Shown here one piece after another: positions 43,511 through 51,575 of a stretch of 64,000 nt of DNA. This DNA is from Acinetobacter wuhouensis (lineage in GTDB: Bacteria > Pseudomonadota > Gammaproteobacteria > Pseudomonadales > Moraxellaceae). How positions within the stretch are numbered: the first letter of the stretch is position 1; every line of letters begins with the position of its first letter. The notes beneath the pieces are model-generated. The model ran no database searches. It was not told the DNA's origin and worked only from the letters and a program-made list of their open reading frames with translations. A program made the translations under genes and the position numbers. The DNA is taken from NCBI RefSeq assembly GCF_001696605.3, contig NZ_CP031716.1, positions 372,001 through 436,000 on the forward strand. Reading direction: 5' to 3'.

Positions 43511-44487
43511 TACTTATTCTCCTCAGCTTTTGCTTCTGCTTCAACTTGTGCTTTTAACTGTGCCAATACTTCATCACGTAAGTGTGGTTCAGCCATAGGG
43601 AAACCAAGTTTTGCACGTGCTGCCACATAACTTTGTGCAATAGAGCGCGCCAAAGTACGAACACGTAAAATATAGCGTTGACGTTCAGTTACAGAAATTG
43701 CACCACGAGCATCGAGCAAGTTAAAGCTGTGTGATGCTTTGATGACTTGTTCGTATGCAGGAAGTGGAAGTTCAGCTTCCATTAAGCGAGTTGCTTCAGC
43801 TTCATAGAAATCAAACAATTCAAACATTTTTTCGACGTTGGCATATTCAAAGTTATAAGTCGATTGTTCAACTTCATTTTGATGGAATACATCGCCATAA
43901 GTCACAGTACCAAATTGACCTTTAGTCCAAACAAGATCGTAAACAGAATCTACACCTTGTAAGTACATTGCCAAACGTTCAAGACCGTAAGTGATTTCAC
44001 CAGTCACTGGGTAGCATTCAACACCACCAACTTGTTGGAAGTAAGTGAACTGAGTCACTTCCATACCGTTTAACCAAACTTCCCAACCTAAGCCCCATGC
44101 ACCAAGTGTTGGAGATTCCCAGTTGTCTTCAACAAAGCGAATATCGTGGACGAGTGTGTCGATGCCGATTGCTTTTAATGAATCTAAGTACAACTGTTGA
44201 ATGTTGTCTGGGTTTGGCTTAAGTACCACTTGGAATTGGTAATAGTGCTGTAAACGGTTTGGGTTTTCACCATAACGACCATCTTTCGGGCGACGTGACG
44301 GTTGAACATATGCTGCGTTCCATGTTTCAGGTCCAAGCGCACGTAAGAATGTTGCAGTGTGGAATGTCCCTGCACCCATTTCCATATCGTAAGGTTGTAA
44401 CACGACGCAACCTTGTTCAGCCCAGTAGTTTTGTAAGGCAAGAATTAAGCCTTGGAATGTATCAATATGCGATATGGCGCGACTCAT
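43510..44487 (-). CDS. glyQ: Glycyl-tRNA synthetase alpha subunit
   Basis: GlyQ carries the class II catalytic site. The preferred ATG at 44487 gives [54 protein letters not shown], the conserved family beginning. Further marks are [33 protein letters not shown] and [21 protein letters not shown]. The frame runs to 44553, but the upstream 22 codons are not conserved. The stop overlaps the glyS start by one base (TAATG). The C-terminal [15 protein letters not shown] tail is a short charged extension. Confidence 0.98.
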   Translation of the reverse strand: MSRAISHIDTFQGLILALQNYWAEQGCVVLQPYDMEMGAGTFHTATFLRALGPETWNAAYVQPSRRPKDGRYGENPNRLQHYYQFQVVLKPNPDNIQQLYLDSLKAIGIDTLVHDIRFVEDNWESPTLGAWGLGWEVWLNGMEVTQFTYFQQVGGVECYPVTGEITYGLERLAMYLQGVDSVYDLVWTKGQFGTVTYGDVFHQNEVEQSTYNFEYANVEKMFELFDFYEAEATRLMEAELPLPAYEQVIKASHSFNLLDARGAISVTERQRYILRVRTLARSIAQSYVAARAKLGFPMAEPHLRDEVLAQLKAQVEAEAKAEENK

Positions 44488-44562
44488 GCAGCATCCACTA
44501 TAAGTATTAGAAAAATTGGTTCTAAGTATAAGGATTTTGGGGGAGAGTGGCAAAGGCTCTGC

Positions 44563-45000
44563 TTAGTTTTTATCGTTTAATTTAAGATTTGAAAGTTTTA
44601 AAAAGTGAACAATGCTCAGGAAACTTATAATATTGAATAGGCTAAAAATATAGAGTGGAGGGAAGTAGGCTAAATCAGCATGTGTATTCGTATTATTGGC
44701 TAAAAAATCGTATACATAACATAGTACTGTGATTGTTGTAGCCATAAATGTGATTGCGAGGCTATTGAAAAAATTGTGTTTAATGAGTTTTAAACAAAGC
44801 CAATAAAAAATAGGGCAACAAATAAAAATGTAGATTGCAAGAAAAAGGCTGAAAAAGATGGATAAGCTGCCTAAGGCTTCTAAAATGTTATAGTCATAAA
44901 ATAATCCCTTATAAAAATAAAGGAGAAAGGCTAAATAAGGAATTGGTGTTAGGAATAAAGCTGTGATCAGTTGATGCTTTGTGATTTGAATATTATTCAT
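44563..45000 (-). CDS. Small inner-membrane protein of unknown function
   Basis: About 145 residues with four predicted membrane segments (LITALFLTPIPYLAFLLYFY, LGSLSIFFSLFLAIYIFICCPIFYWL, LAITFMATTITVLCYVYDFL, YIFSLFNIISFLSIVHFLKL). ATG 45000 (MNNIQITKHQ) is preferred; an in-frame ATG lies at 45027. It is AT-rich and has no known motif. It follows another small membrane protein (45037-45471) on the same strand and resembles it in size and topology, though sequence identity is not evident to me. Function unknown. Confidence 0.6.
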   Translation of the reverse strand: MNNIQITKHQLITALFLTPIPYLAFLLYFYKGLFYDYNILEALGSLSIFFSLFLAIYIFICCPIFYWLCLKLIKHNFFNSLAITFMATTITVLCYVYDFLANNTNTHADLAYFPPLYIFSLFNIISFLSIVHFLKLSNLKLNDKN

Positions 45001-45036
45001 AGTGTTTTTGAGGTCTTTTATAAACATTCATAAATC

Positions 45037-45471
45037 TCAATATCTTGTTGTTTCATTTCTTTGTCTATTTTCTAATAAATATAAAATTCCCCAATAACAA
45101 CATCCAACAAACATAGCTAAACAATAGAAAAACCAATCCGTAAAAAGTTTCCAAAACGGTGTGGGAAGTGTGCCTGTAAATAAAAGATAACCTATCATTG
45201 AAACAATAGCCCACATCAACCAAGAGCCAAAGATAATACTAAAGAACGTCAGTCGATTTTTACGAGAAAGTAATACCGATATTGCATAACTGATCGGGAC
45301 TGTAACCACGCAGTACGAGAAATAAATTAGTAGCGTAACTCCTAAAACAGTCAAAATTGCTTGTAAGTTATATTCATGATTCATCACAATAAATAAACAA
45401 GCCAAGATGACCAATAAAGCGATCGGTGCTAAGAGAAGAGCTTTTAAAATATATTTTGGATGAAATTGCAT
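45037..45471 (-). CDS. Small inner-membrane protein of unknown function
   Basis: A 144-residue protein with about four membrane segments (ALLLAPIALLVILACLFIVM, ILTVLGVTLLIYFSYCVVTVPISYAISVLL, IIFGSWLMWAIVSMIGYLL, DWFFYCLAMFVGCCYWGILYLLE). It starts at ATG 45471 with AAATGGAAGC-type context upstream (GGATGCTTCT on the plus strand). It precedes the 44563 membrane protein by about 37 bp, so the two may be a small operon of related function. No family recognised. Confidence 0.6.
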   Translation of the reverse strand: MQFHPKYILKALLLAPIALLVILACLFIVMNHEYNLQAILTVLGVTLLIYFSYCVVTVPISYAISVLLSRKNRLTFFSIIFGSWLMWAIVSMIGYLLFTGTLPTPFWKLFTDWFFYCLAMFVGCCYWGILYLLENRQRNETTRY

Positions 45472-45503
45472 AGAAGCATCCTTTATTTGATGCCCGTTGA
45501 ATT

Positions 45504-45531
45504 AAAACTAGACATCCAAATGGATGTCTAG
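45504..45531 (-). terminator. Intrinsic terminator of the SLC13-type carrier gene
   Basis: CTAGACATCC-AAAT-GGATGTCTAG (45508-45531) is a perfect 10-bp stem with tetraloop; on the minus strand it is followed by TTTTAATT. It lies 25 bp after the 45556 stop codon. Confidence 0.85.
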
Positions 45532-45555
45532 CGGTTATATATTTGTTTCTAAAGC

Positions 45556-46968
45556 TTATATAAAGAACCAATATACAAACAAAGAAACAATAAATATGCA
45601 CAGAATATTCAGTACAAAACCAACTTTCATCATTTCACTTTGTTGAATATGTCCAGTACCAAATACAATAGCATTCGGTGGAGTTGCGACAGGAAGCATG
45701 AATGCACATGAAGCACCAATCCCGATTACAATAACCAAGATTTCTTTAGGCATCCCCATTTGATCTGCAATCGCTGCAAACACAGGAACCAATAGTGCGG
45801 CAGAAGCGGTATTACTGGTAAATTCGGTCAGGAAGATAATAAATGTTGCGACAACAAAAATAATTAGTAAAGGTGAAGCATGCCCAAAAGCATTCGCAAG
45901 CGTTTCACCCAATACCAAAGAGCTTCCTGAATCCTTTAAAACAGCACTTAAAGTTAATCCCCCACCAAAAAGGAACAATACGCCCCAGTCAGTGTTATCA
46001 GAAATTTGTTTCCATGTGGCAGTACCTAACACAACCACAAAACAAGCAGCGAGCACAGCAATCCAAGTATCAGGTTGGCTGATGTTAAAGATATCAGTTA
46101 ATTTTTTACTAAAAATCCAAGCCAATGCAGTACATAAGAATAAAATCATGGTGGCAATACGCGTGCCAGTCCATGGAATATTTTCAGTTGAAAATTGAAC
46201 TTTATGATTGAGTTTTGGACGTAGTACAAGATAAAGGCTAACCAGCATTGCAGGTAAAATGATCAGCATCATTGGTAAACCGATTTTCATCCATTCAGCA
46301 AAGTCATAACCTAAGGCTTTAGCTGCAATCGCATTCGGTGGTGAGCCAACTACGGTACCTAGCCCACCGATACTCGCTGAATAGGCAATCCCTAATAAAA
46401 TAAAGACAAAAGTTTTACGTTCTTTTGCTGCATCCAAATGTGACAGTAAGCCCATTGCCAAAGGTAACATCATGGCTGCGGTTGCTGTATTGGAAATCCA
46501 CATCGACAATACTGCTGTGACGATAAAGATCGCCAAAACAGAAATCCCTAGATGACCGCCAGATAATGAAATAATCCACATCGCAATCTTACGATCAAGT
46601 TTTTGGATATGTAGCGCTGTTGCGAGTGCAAAACCACCAAAAAATAGGAAAATAATCGGATCTGCAAATGTTGCTAAAGCCGCTTGAGTGGTAATCGGCA
46701 CTATTTCACCAGCTTTCATCATTGGCATTGCAAATAAGACTGAAAGTACTGGAACTAATAAGGCAGTAATGGTGATGTGAATAGCTTCAGTGAGCCATAA
46801 AATTCCAATAAATGCGAGTAGTGCTAAACCTTTATTGGCATTTTCATCATAAGGTAAAACCTGAAAAAGGGTATACGCCAACACTGCTGCAATTAGAATA
46901 ATGATCCAACCTTTTATCATGCCTTTTGGCATGACATTGGTGGGTGTTTGTAAATTGCTAGGATCCAT
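45556..46968 (-). CDS. SLC13/DASS-family anion:sodium symporter
   Basis: The 470-residue protein has 11-12 membrane segments and the two DASS helical-hairpin motifs: SMWISNTATAAMMLPLAMGLL and FLTEFTSNTASAALLVPVFAAIA, each with the SNT motif that binds sodium and substrate. IGGLGTVVGSPPNAIAA and MLPVATPPNAIVFGTGHI follow each. Members carry C4-dicarboxylates, citrate or sulfate; the exact substrate is open. ATG 46968 with GGAG eight bases upstream is preferred; the frame could begin at the TTG two codons earlier. Confidence 0.88.
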   Translation of the reverse strand: MDPSNLQTPTNVMPKGMIKGWIIILIAAVLAYTLFQVLPYDENANKGLALLAFIGILWLTEAIHITITALLVPVLSVLFAMPMMKAGEIVPITTQAALATFADPIIFLFFGGFALATALHIQKLDRKIAMWIISLSGGHLGISVLAIFIVTAVLSMWISNTATAAMMLPLAMGLLSHLDAAKERKTFVFILLGIAYSASIGGLGTVVGSPPNAIAAKALGYDFAEWMKIGLPMMLIILPAMLVSLYLVLRPKLNHKVQFSTENIPWTGTRIATMILFLCTALAWIFSKKLTDIFNISQPDTWIAVLAACFVVVLGTATWKQISDNTDWGVLFLFGGGLTLSAVLKDSGSSLVLGETLANAFGHASPLLIIFVVATFIIFLTEFTSNTASAALLVPVFAAIADQMGMPKEILVIVIGIGASCAFMLPVATPPNAIVFGTGHIQQSEMMKVGFVLNILCIFIVSLFVYWFFI

Positions 46969-47064
46969 AAGCAAAGCTCCTTAGGTTGTTTTCGTCCAAA
47001 AAAATCATTCGTTGAATTGTGAAAATAAATAATATTTAAAATATTAAGTTATTGTTTTATATTG

Positions 47065-47823
47065 CTAAAACAGTAAATACGCTTGCCAAAGTGCATTACA
47101 GCCCAATAAACTAAGTAAGACCAAAACAATTTTCTTAAACAATTTTTGGGAGATATGCTGCCGAATTTTGCTTCCAATCCATGCAAATAAAAGACAAATG
47201 ACGCAAATCAATACTAATAGCTTATTTTGAACTTCATTAAAGGTCAAAATAACAGGATAGAGAATAATTAACTGAATCAGTTTACTGACAATAAAACTCA
47301 AATTGCTAATAATGACAACTTCATCTTTAGAATGTTCAGAACTAAGCAAGTACATCATTAAAAATGGAGCCATCGCATTGGTTGCACCACCTATAACGCC
47401 AGCAAATAGTCCAAAAATCAGCATATTGGTTGGTGTTGTTGCAATATGGAGGGGCGTTTTTCGAAGTTGATCGGCAATATAGAATAAAATTACACTGCCT
47501 AAAGCCAGTTTAAGGTATTGCTCTGGAATTTTTAATAGCAGATGGACACCAATATAACTCCCAATCACACTGCTGAGAATCAGCATCCAGTTTTTTTGAA
47601 GAATAAGGGTAATGCTTTTAATAAAACCTTGAGAATCATTGGTTTTAAGCATGAATATATTCAAAATAAGACAAGGGATTAGGACTAGGGCAACTGAGGT
47701 ACTTAATGAATAGATTGAGGATAATGCTGCAGTACTGATCATGGGGAAACCCATGCCACTTAGTCCATGTAAGATGGCAGCAATACCGCAAAGTAAAAGT
47801 GCTATCACATCGGTTCTATTCAT
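47065..47823 (-). CDS. TSUP-family (TauE/SafE) permease
   Basis: A ~252-residue membrane protein with about eight segments and the two TSUP half-repeats: MNRTDVIALLLCGIAAILHGLSGMGFPMIS, with GLSGMGFPM as the first family motif, and LIFGLFAGVIGGATNAMAPFLMMYLL as the second, which carries GxxGGxxxAxxPFL. The family exports sulfite, sulfoacetate and related anions or other organic acids; here the substrate is not known. The preferred start is 47823 (MNRTDVIALL), since the extension to 47892 reads as a non-conserved segment. It is transcribed away from the HPP gene. Confidence 0.8.
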   Translation of the reverse strand: MNRTDVIALLLCGIAAILHGLSGMGFPMISTAALSSIYSLSTSVALVLIPCLILNIFMLKTNDSQGFIKSITLILQKNWMLILSSVIGSYIGVHLLLKIPEQYLKLALGSVILFYIADQLRKTPLHIATTPTNMLIFGLFAGVIGGATNAMAPFLMMYLLSSEHSKDEVVIISNLSFIVSKLIQLIILYPVILTFNEVQNKLLVLICVICLLFAWIGSKIRQHISQKLFKKIVLVLLSLLGCNALWQAYLLF

Positions 47824-48109
47824 TATATTTCCATTGGATGCACTGCAAAATTGGAAAATAATGTTATACATTAGAGCACTTATTAAAGTCAAAAAAGCAC
47901 GAAGTGGTTCACGTAAAAGTAATATGAAAGCTCATTCTCTTAGGATGCTTTATTTCTCATGGTTTGAAAAGAGAGGTGTTTTATTCTGAGTAATGGTGCC
48001 TATAAATGACCTGAGATATTATAAAAACCAATAAAGGTGTAATAGTAATATATCTTTTCCTAAGAAATTCGTACAATTGTATCTCTAAGTGTAATAGCAA
48101 AGGAACGAC

Positions 48110-49213
48110 GTGTTTCATACCCAACTTGAATGGTTAAATACCTTAAAACCCAATTTTAAAGTTTTACCGCTAAAAGACCGATTGTTGTGTGGACTCGGCG
48201 CATTACTGGGCTTGGCAATATCTTCACTTATCAGTTGGTATGTACTCGGTGACTTTAACGCATGGTATATCGCACCAATGGGAGCTTCATCCGTATTGCT
48301 CTTTGCTGTACCTGCAAGTCCATTGGCACAACCGTGGAATATGGTGGTGGGGAATACAATTGCAGGGATTATTGGGGTAACTTGCGCACTATTTATTTCC
48401 AATCAAACAGAAGCATTTAGCATTGCAGTTGCTTTAGCAATCTTTCTGATGATGACTACAGATTCATTGCATCCACCAAGTGGTGCTGTTGCGATTACGG
48501 CTGTATTGGGAGGAGAGTCAGTTCACCAGCTGGGCTACAACTTTATTTTCTATCCTGTTTTATTAAATTCTGTTTTATTGCTGGTTGTGGCGATTATTTT
48601 CAACCGTTTGTTGGGGAAACAATACCCACAAGTTGCACAAGTCAATACACGTTCCAAAGACCCAACCCCGACACAGAAAGTCACTATTCAACCTCAAGAT
48701 ATTCAAGAGGTTTTAGAGCATCAAACTCAGCTTTTGGATATTAGTGAATACGATCTACAAAAAATCATTTTAGAAGCACAAGAAAAAGCCAATGCTCGAA
48801 ATGTCAGTCAATATCTTTGCCAAGATATTATGACCAAAGATGTGATTAGTTTAGATGAGCAAGATGATATTCATAAAGCCTTAGATAAATTTAAAAAAGT
48901 GAATTTGATGAGTCTGCCTGTGATCAATTCACAACATGAATTGGTTGGAACATTGGCACTTTATGACGTCGTGGAGTGGTTTAAGCGTGCGGCAGATCCT
49001 CGTGCATCATGGGAGCATCTGGTTAAACAAATCATGAATCGCAAAGTGATCACTGCACAACCGCAACAACCCATTCAGGACTTAGTGCCTTATTTTGTTG
49101 AGCGATCATTTAACTATATTCCTGTGGTCGAACAGCAAAAACTGGTGGGGATCATTAGTCGTGCAGATATGATTGCTGTATTACAACAGCAGTTAAATCA
49201 ATCTAAACTTTAA
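48110..49213 (+). CDS. HPP-family membrane protein with two CBS domains
   Basis: The 367-residue protein combines an N-terminal HPP domain and a C-terminal pair of CBS domains. The HPP part (residues ~15-170) has four to five membrane segments and the motif SLHPPSGAVAITAVLGG, from which the family is named, plus APMGASSVLLFAVPASPLAQPWNMVVGN. The CBS pair (~240-360) reads DIMTKDVISLDEQDDIHKALDKFKKVNLMSLPVIN and IMNRKVITAQPQQPIQDLVPYFVERSFNYIPVVE. CBS domains bind adenine nucleotides, suggesting gating by energy state. The start is GTG 48110 after AAGGAACG. Substrate of HPP proteins is uncertain (nitrite and other small anions are suggested for some). Confidence 0.85.
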   Translation: MFHTQLEWLNTLKPNFKVLPLKDRLLCGLGALLGLAISSLISWYVLGDFNAWYIAPMGASSVLLFAVPASPLAQPWNMVVGNTIAGIIGVTCALFISNQTEAFSIAVALAIFLMMTTDSLHPPSGAVAITAVLGGESVHQLGYNFIFYPVLLNSVLLLVVAIIFNRLLGKQYPQVAQVNTRSKDPTPTQKVTIQPQDIQEVLEHQTQLLDISEYDLQKIILEAQEKANARNVSQYLCQDIMTKDVISLDEQDDIHKALDKFKKVNLMSLPVINSQHELVGTLALYDVVEWFKRAADPRASWEHLVKQIMNRKVITAQPQQPIQDLVPYFVERSFNYIPVVEQQKLVGIISRADMIAVLQQQLNQSKL

Positions 49214-49228
49214 TTGAGAATAAAAAAA

Positions 49229-49261
49229 AGCTACAGCAGTTTGGGGGAACTGGTGTAGCTT
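49229..49261. terminator. Bidirectional terminator between HPP and PspC genes
   Basis: AAGCTACAGCAGTT and GAACTGGTGTAGCTT pair across a short G-rich loop. A T-run follows on the minus strand (A residues before it on the plus). It lies between the convergent genes ending at 49213 and 49300. Confidence 0.8.
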
Positions 49262-49299
49262 GAAAAAGGGAAACTATTTAAAATTTAAAACTGTTGAAA

Positions 49300-49560
49300 T
49301 TAATGCGTTTTCTCTTCGTAAATGGTACGCGTAGGGCGTTGGTAGCTGTATGTGCTATCTAAGCGTAAATCTTGTTTTGGTATTAGCAACCAAAGAATTA
49401 AATAGACAAGAATCCCTGGAAAAGCCGCACTCATACATGAAACAACAACGAAGATAATTCGTAATAATGTCACATTCCAACCAAAACGTTCAGCAATACC
49501 GCCCATTACACCGGCGATCATATTGTGTCGGTTAGAACGATATAAACCAGAATTGGCCAT
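49300..49560 (-). CDS. PspC-domain protein
   Basis: An 86-residue PspC-domain protein: LYRSNRHNMIAGVMGGIAERFGWNVTLLRIIFVVVSCMSAAFPGILVYLILWLLIPK. The N-terminal Y-R-S/N-x-x-x-x-M-IAGVxGGIAExFGxxxxxxRxxF pattern is diagnostic and includes one to two membrane segments. In E. coli PspC is a membrane sensor of envelope stress with PspB. No other psp gene is nearby, so this is a lone PspC-type protein of uncertain role. The ribosome site GAAGGAGAG precedes ATG 49560. Confidence 0.88.
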   Translation of the reverse strand: MANSGLYRSNRHNMIAGVMGGIAERFGWNVTLLRIIFVVVSCMSAAFPGILVYLILWLLIPKQDLRLDSTYSYQRPTRTIYEEKTH

Positions 49561-49911
49561 TTAACTCTCCTTCAGTGATTTGTTATCAATCATTCTATAA
49601 ATGAATCTTGATAATTTAATAATGGGACTTTTACTGAATTCTTCAAGTGAATCACACATTAATTTTGTTAATGCTATGTAACAATAAAGATTTATACCAT
49701 CCAGAGTATTCTAAAAAACGAAGTAAATATAAGCATTATTCGGCGGAATAGATCAGTTTTTTATACTTTTGTAAAAAATAACCGCTTAAGATTTCGAGAA
49801 ATGTGACAACACCCTAAAATATACAGATAAATATGAATATTTGATGTGTATCGCAGTTGTGCTTTGCCAAATGGGTAAATCTGTCGATTTAATTGTTGGG
49901 TTTTTTGATTT
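49561..49911. other. Non-coding interval
   Basis: About 350 bp without a supported gene. The start region of the PspC gene includes GGAGAG. The rest is AT-rich with no terminator, repeat or structured RNA visible to me. Confidence 0.55.
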
Positions 49912-50583
49912 ATGTATGTTGTATTCAATGGAATAAATTTTGTTCGAGTGATGACATTCAGTTGCTGTGTGGCACTTACTGCATGTGATTCCTCAACAAC
50001 AAATAATAAACAAGATCGTTCGGGTTCAGCGAGTTCATCGAATGACGTGCTTAATCAGGGAGCGTTGACGCAACATGATGAAGTGCAGCATGGGAAAAAG
50101 CTCACTGAAGTGGCTGGGCAGGCGACTTTACCCACGGCTTCAGAAGTCAATGCTCTAGATCAACCTTCAGAAATGATGACTCCAAAAGCTCAGCAGCTTG
50201 TTGGGCGTTATCATGTGCAAATTAATTGTGAAGACCCATTTGCAATGTGTGATCAAGGCAATTCAGAATTTATTATCAATTTATTGCCAGATGGTACTGC
50301 ACATAGAACCCTTGTTTATATGGGGAAAATGACTTATGAAAATAATGATATTAAGTCGAATCGATCTTATCAAAAAAATACATGGGCCTATGATGAAGCG
50401 AATCGAGAGATTATTGTGAATCGTATAGAAGGCATTCAATTTTATTATAAAGTAGATGCACACAAGAATTTAGTTATGGATTTAGATAAAATCTTGAACG
50501 GTACTGAAACAAATAAAGTGTATTTTCAACAAAATAATATAGCACCAACCAAAGCTTATGTATTGACACGATTTGATCAATAA
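49912..50583 (+). CDS. Lipoprotein of unknown function
   Basis: Starting at ATG 49912 (MYVVFNGINFVRVMTFSCCVALTAC...) the protein has a lipobox LTAC. An in-frame ATG at 49951 (MTFSCCVALTAC) gives a shorter leader. A Ser/Asn/Gln-rich disordered stretch (STTNNKQDRSGSASSSN) follows. The folded part starts around residue 100 with LVGRYHVQINCEDPFAMCDQGNSEFIINLLPDGTAHRTLVYMGKM, ending YVLTRFDQ. The arrangement of G-Y/V-x-x-x-x-C near x-F-x-x-x-L-x-P-D-G-x resembles NlpE-type barrels, but weakly. Function unknown. Confidence 0.6.
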   Translation: MYVVFNGINFVRVMTFSCCVALTACDSSTTNNKQDRSGSASSSNDVLNQGALTQHDEVQHGKKLTEVAGQATLPTASEVNALDQPSEMMTPKAQQLVGRYHVQINCEDPFAMCDQGNSEFIINLLPDGTAHRTLVYMGKMTYENNDIKSNRSYQKNTWAYDEANREIIVNRIEGIQFYYKVDAHKNLVMDLDKILNGTETNKVYFQQNNIAPTKAYVLTRFDQ

Positions 50584-50675
50584 TAAGATAAAGCATTATT
50601 GTATTTAAAGTAAGAAAATTATTTTAGAACGAATGAGGCAGATGTGAATATCTGTTTTTATTGAGAATAAAAATA

Positions 50676-50751
50676 TGGTGGGTTGTGTGGGGTTCGAACC
50701 CACGACCAATAGATTAAGAGTCTACTGCTCTACCAACTGAGCTAACAACCC
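50676..50751 (-). tRNA. tRNA-Lys (anticodon CTT)
   Basis: Read on the minus strand, the gene begins GGGTTGTTAGCTCAGTTGG and ends CCA, with a complete cloverleaf. The anticodon loop reads CTCTTAA, giving anticodon CTT. The T-loop GGTTCGAACCCC and acceptor stem GGGTTGT/ACAACCC pair. It is the first of three lysine tRNAs in this cluster. Confidence 0.95.
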
Positions 50752-51095
50752 TGAGTGAGGATGAGTGAAACAACGTTTCACCCGAACGCAAGAGAAAATC
50801 TATGATTTTCTATCGATATATTACAAAGCCCATTGTTTTGTATGAAAAGCTAAAGAGCTTTTTGCAAGACAAGCGAAGCGCGTAGTTTTGAATACTAGAG
50901 AATATTTGTTATCTAACATTTTGAATGTCAAATACTTGATCTAGTAAGACAAGAATAATACTTTGCAACATCGATGTAGCAAAATTTCGAGAATGGCGAA
51001 GCATCTGAAAGGAGATGTTTGGTCTTGGTCGGAACTTGCAGGTTTCGTTTCTATGGTTGTACTGAAGTCGTACAGAAAGAAGCCTTAAGAAAGAA
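50752..51095. other. Spacer between tRNA-Lys genes
   Basis: About 345 bp without a gene. It holds a 28-base stretch (50859-50886) that occurs identically at 51201-51228 in the next tRNA spacer, starting TTTTTGCAAGACAAGCGAAG. No reading frame or hairpin is convincing here. Confidence 0.7.
50859..50886. repeat. tRNA-Lys spacer repeat, copy 1
   Basis: The 28-base sequence beginning TTTTTGCAAGACAAGCGAAG recurs exactly at 51201-51228. It is followed about 26-34 bases later by TATCTAAC or CATCTAAC, suggesting the downstream spacers share a duplicated origin. Confidence 0.8.
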
Positions 51096-51171
51096 TGGTG
51101 GGTCGTCCGCGATTCGAACGCGGGACCAACGGATTAAAAGTCCGCTGCTCTACCAGCTGAGCTAACGACCC
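51096..51171 (-). tRNA. tRNA-Lys (anticodon TTT)
   Basis: On the minus strand it starts GGGTCGTTAGCTCAGCTGG and ends CCA; the anticodon loop reads CTTTTAA (anticodon TTT). Acceptor GGGTCGT/ACGACCC and T-arm CGCGTTCGAATCGCG pair. Its sequence is the same as the copy at 51286-51361. Confidence 0.95.
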
Positions 51172-51200
51172 TGAGAAAATTTTAAAATAACATTTTAAAA

Positions 51201-51228
51201 TTTTTGCAAGACAAGCGAAGCGCGTAGT
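51201..51228. repeat. tRNA-Lys spacer repeat, copy 2
   Basis: Identical to 50859-50886 over 28 bases and placed at a similar distance after its tRNA gene, consistent with duplication of a tRNA-plus-flank unit. Confidence 0.8.
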
Positions 51229-51285
51229 CTTTGATGTTGGATAACTTGTGTCATCTAACTGCTTTCAGGAAAAGCTTAAACAAAA

Positions 51286-51361
51286 TGGTGGGTCGTCCGC
51301 GATTCGAACGCGGGACCAACGGATTAAAAGTCCGCTGCTCTACCAGCTGAGCTAACGACCC
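51286..51361 (-). tRNA. tRNA-Lys (anticodon TTT), second copy
   Basis: Identical in sequence to the tRNA at 51096-51171, with anticodon TTT and encoded CCA. It is the most promoter-proximal gene of the minus-strand cluster. Confidence 0.95.
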
Positions 51362-51521
51362 TAAACAGATATTCAAAAGTATTGAATACGCAGTGTAAGA
51401 AACTAAAAAAGTTTTAAACACCACTTTGTTTGATGGTGCGTATTTTAGCAAGATATTGATAGAGCGCAAGTAAAAAATAAGAAAGTTTGCAACGTTCGGT
51501 TATAAATAACACAAATTAAAT

Positions 51522-51549
51522 AAAAAAAGCCCTGAAAACAGGGCTTTTT
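51522..51549. terminator. Terminator downstream of the acyl-CoA synthetase gene
   Basis: AAAAAGCCCTG-AAAA-CAGGGCTTTTT forms a perfect stem with tetraloop and T-run in both directions. It lies 27 bp beyond the 51576 stop codon. Confidence 0.9.
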
Positions 51550-51575
51550 GTTTGAATCGTCATATTTATATGAAT

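Noticed and set aside
51251..51469. Minus-strand 72-codon frame over a tRNA-Lys gene
   Set aside because: Its core SLAQLVEQRTFNPLVPRSNRG is simply the translated tRNA sequence, a well-known false gene.
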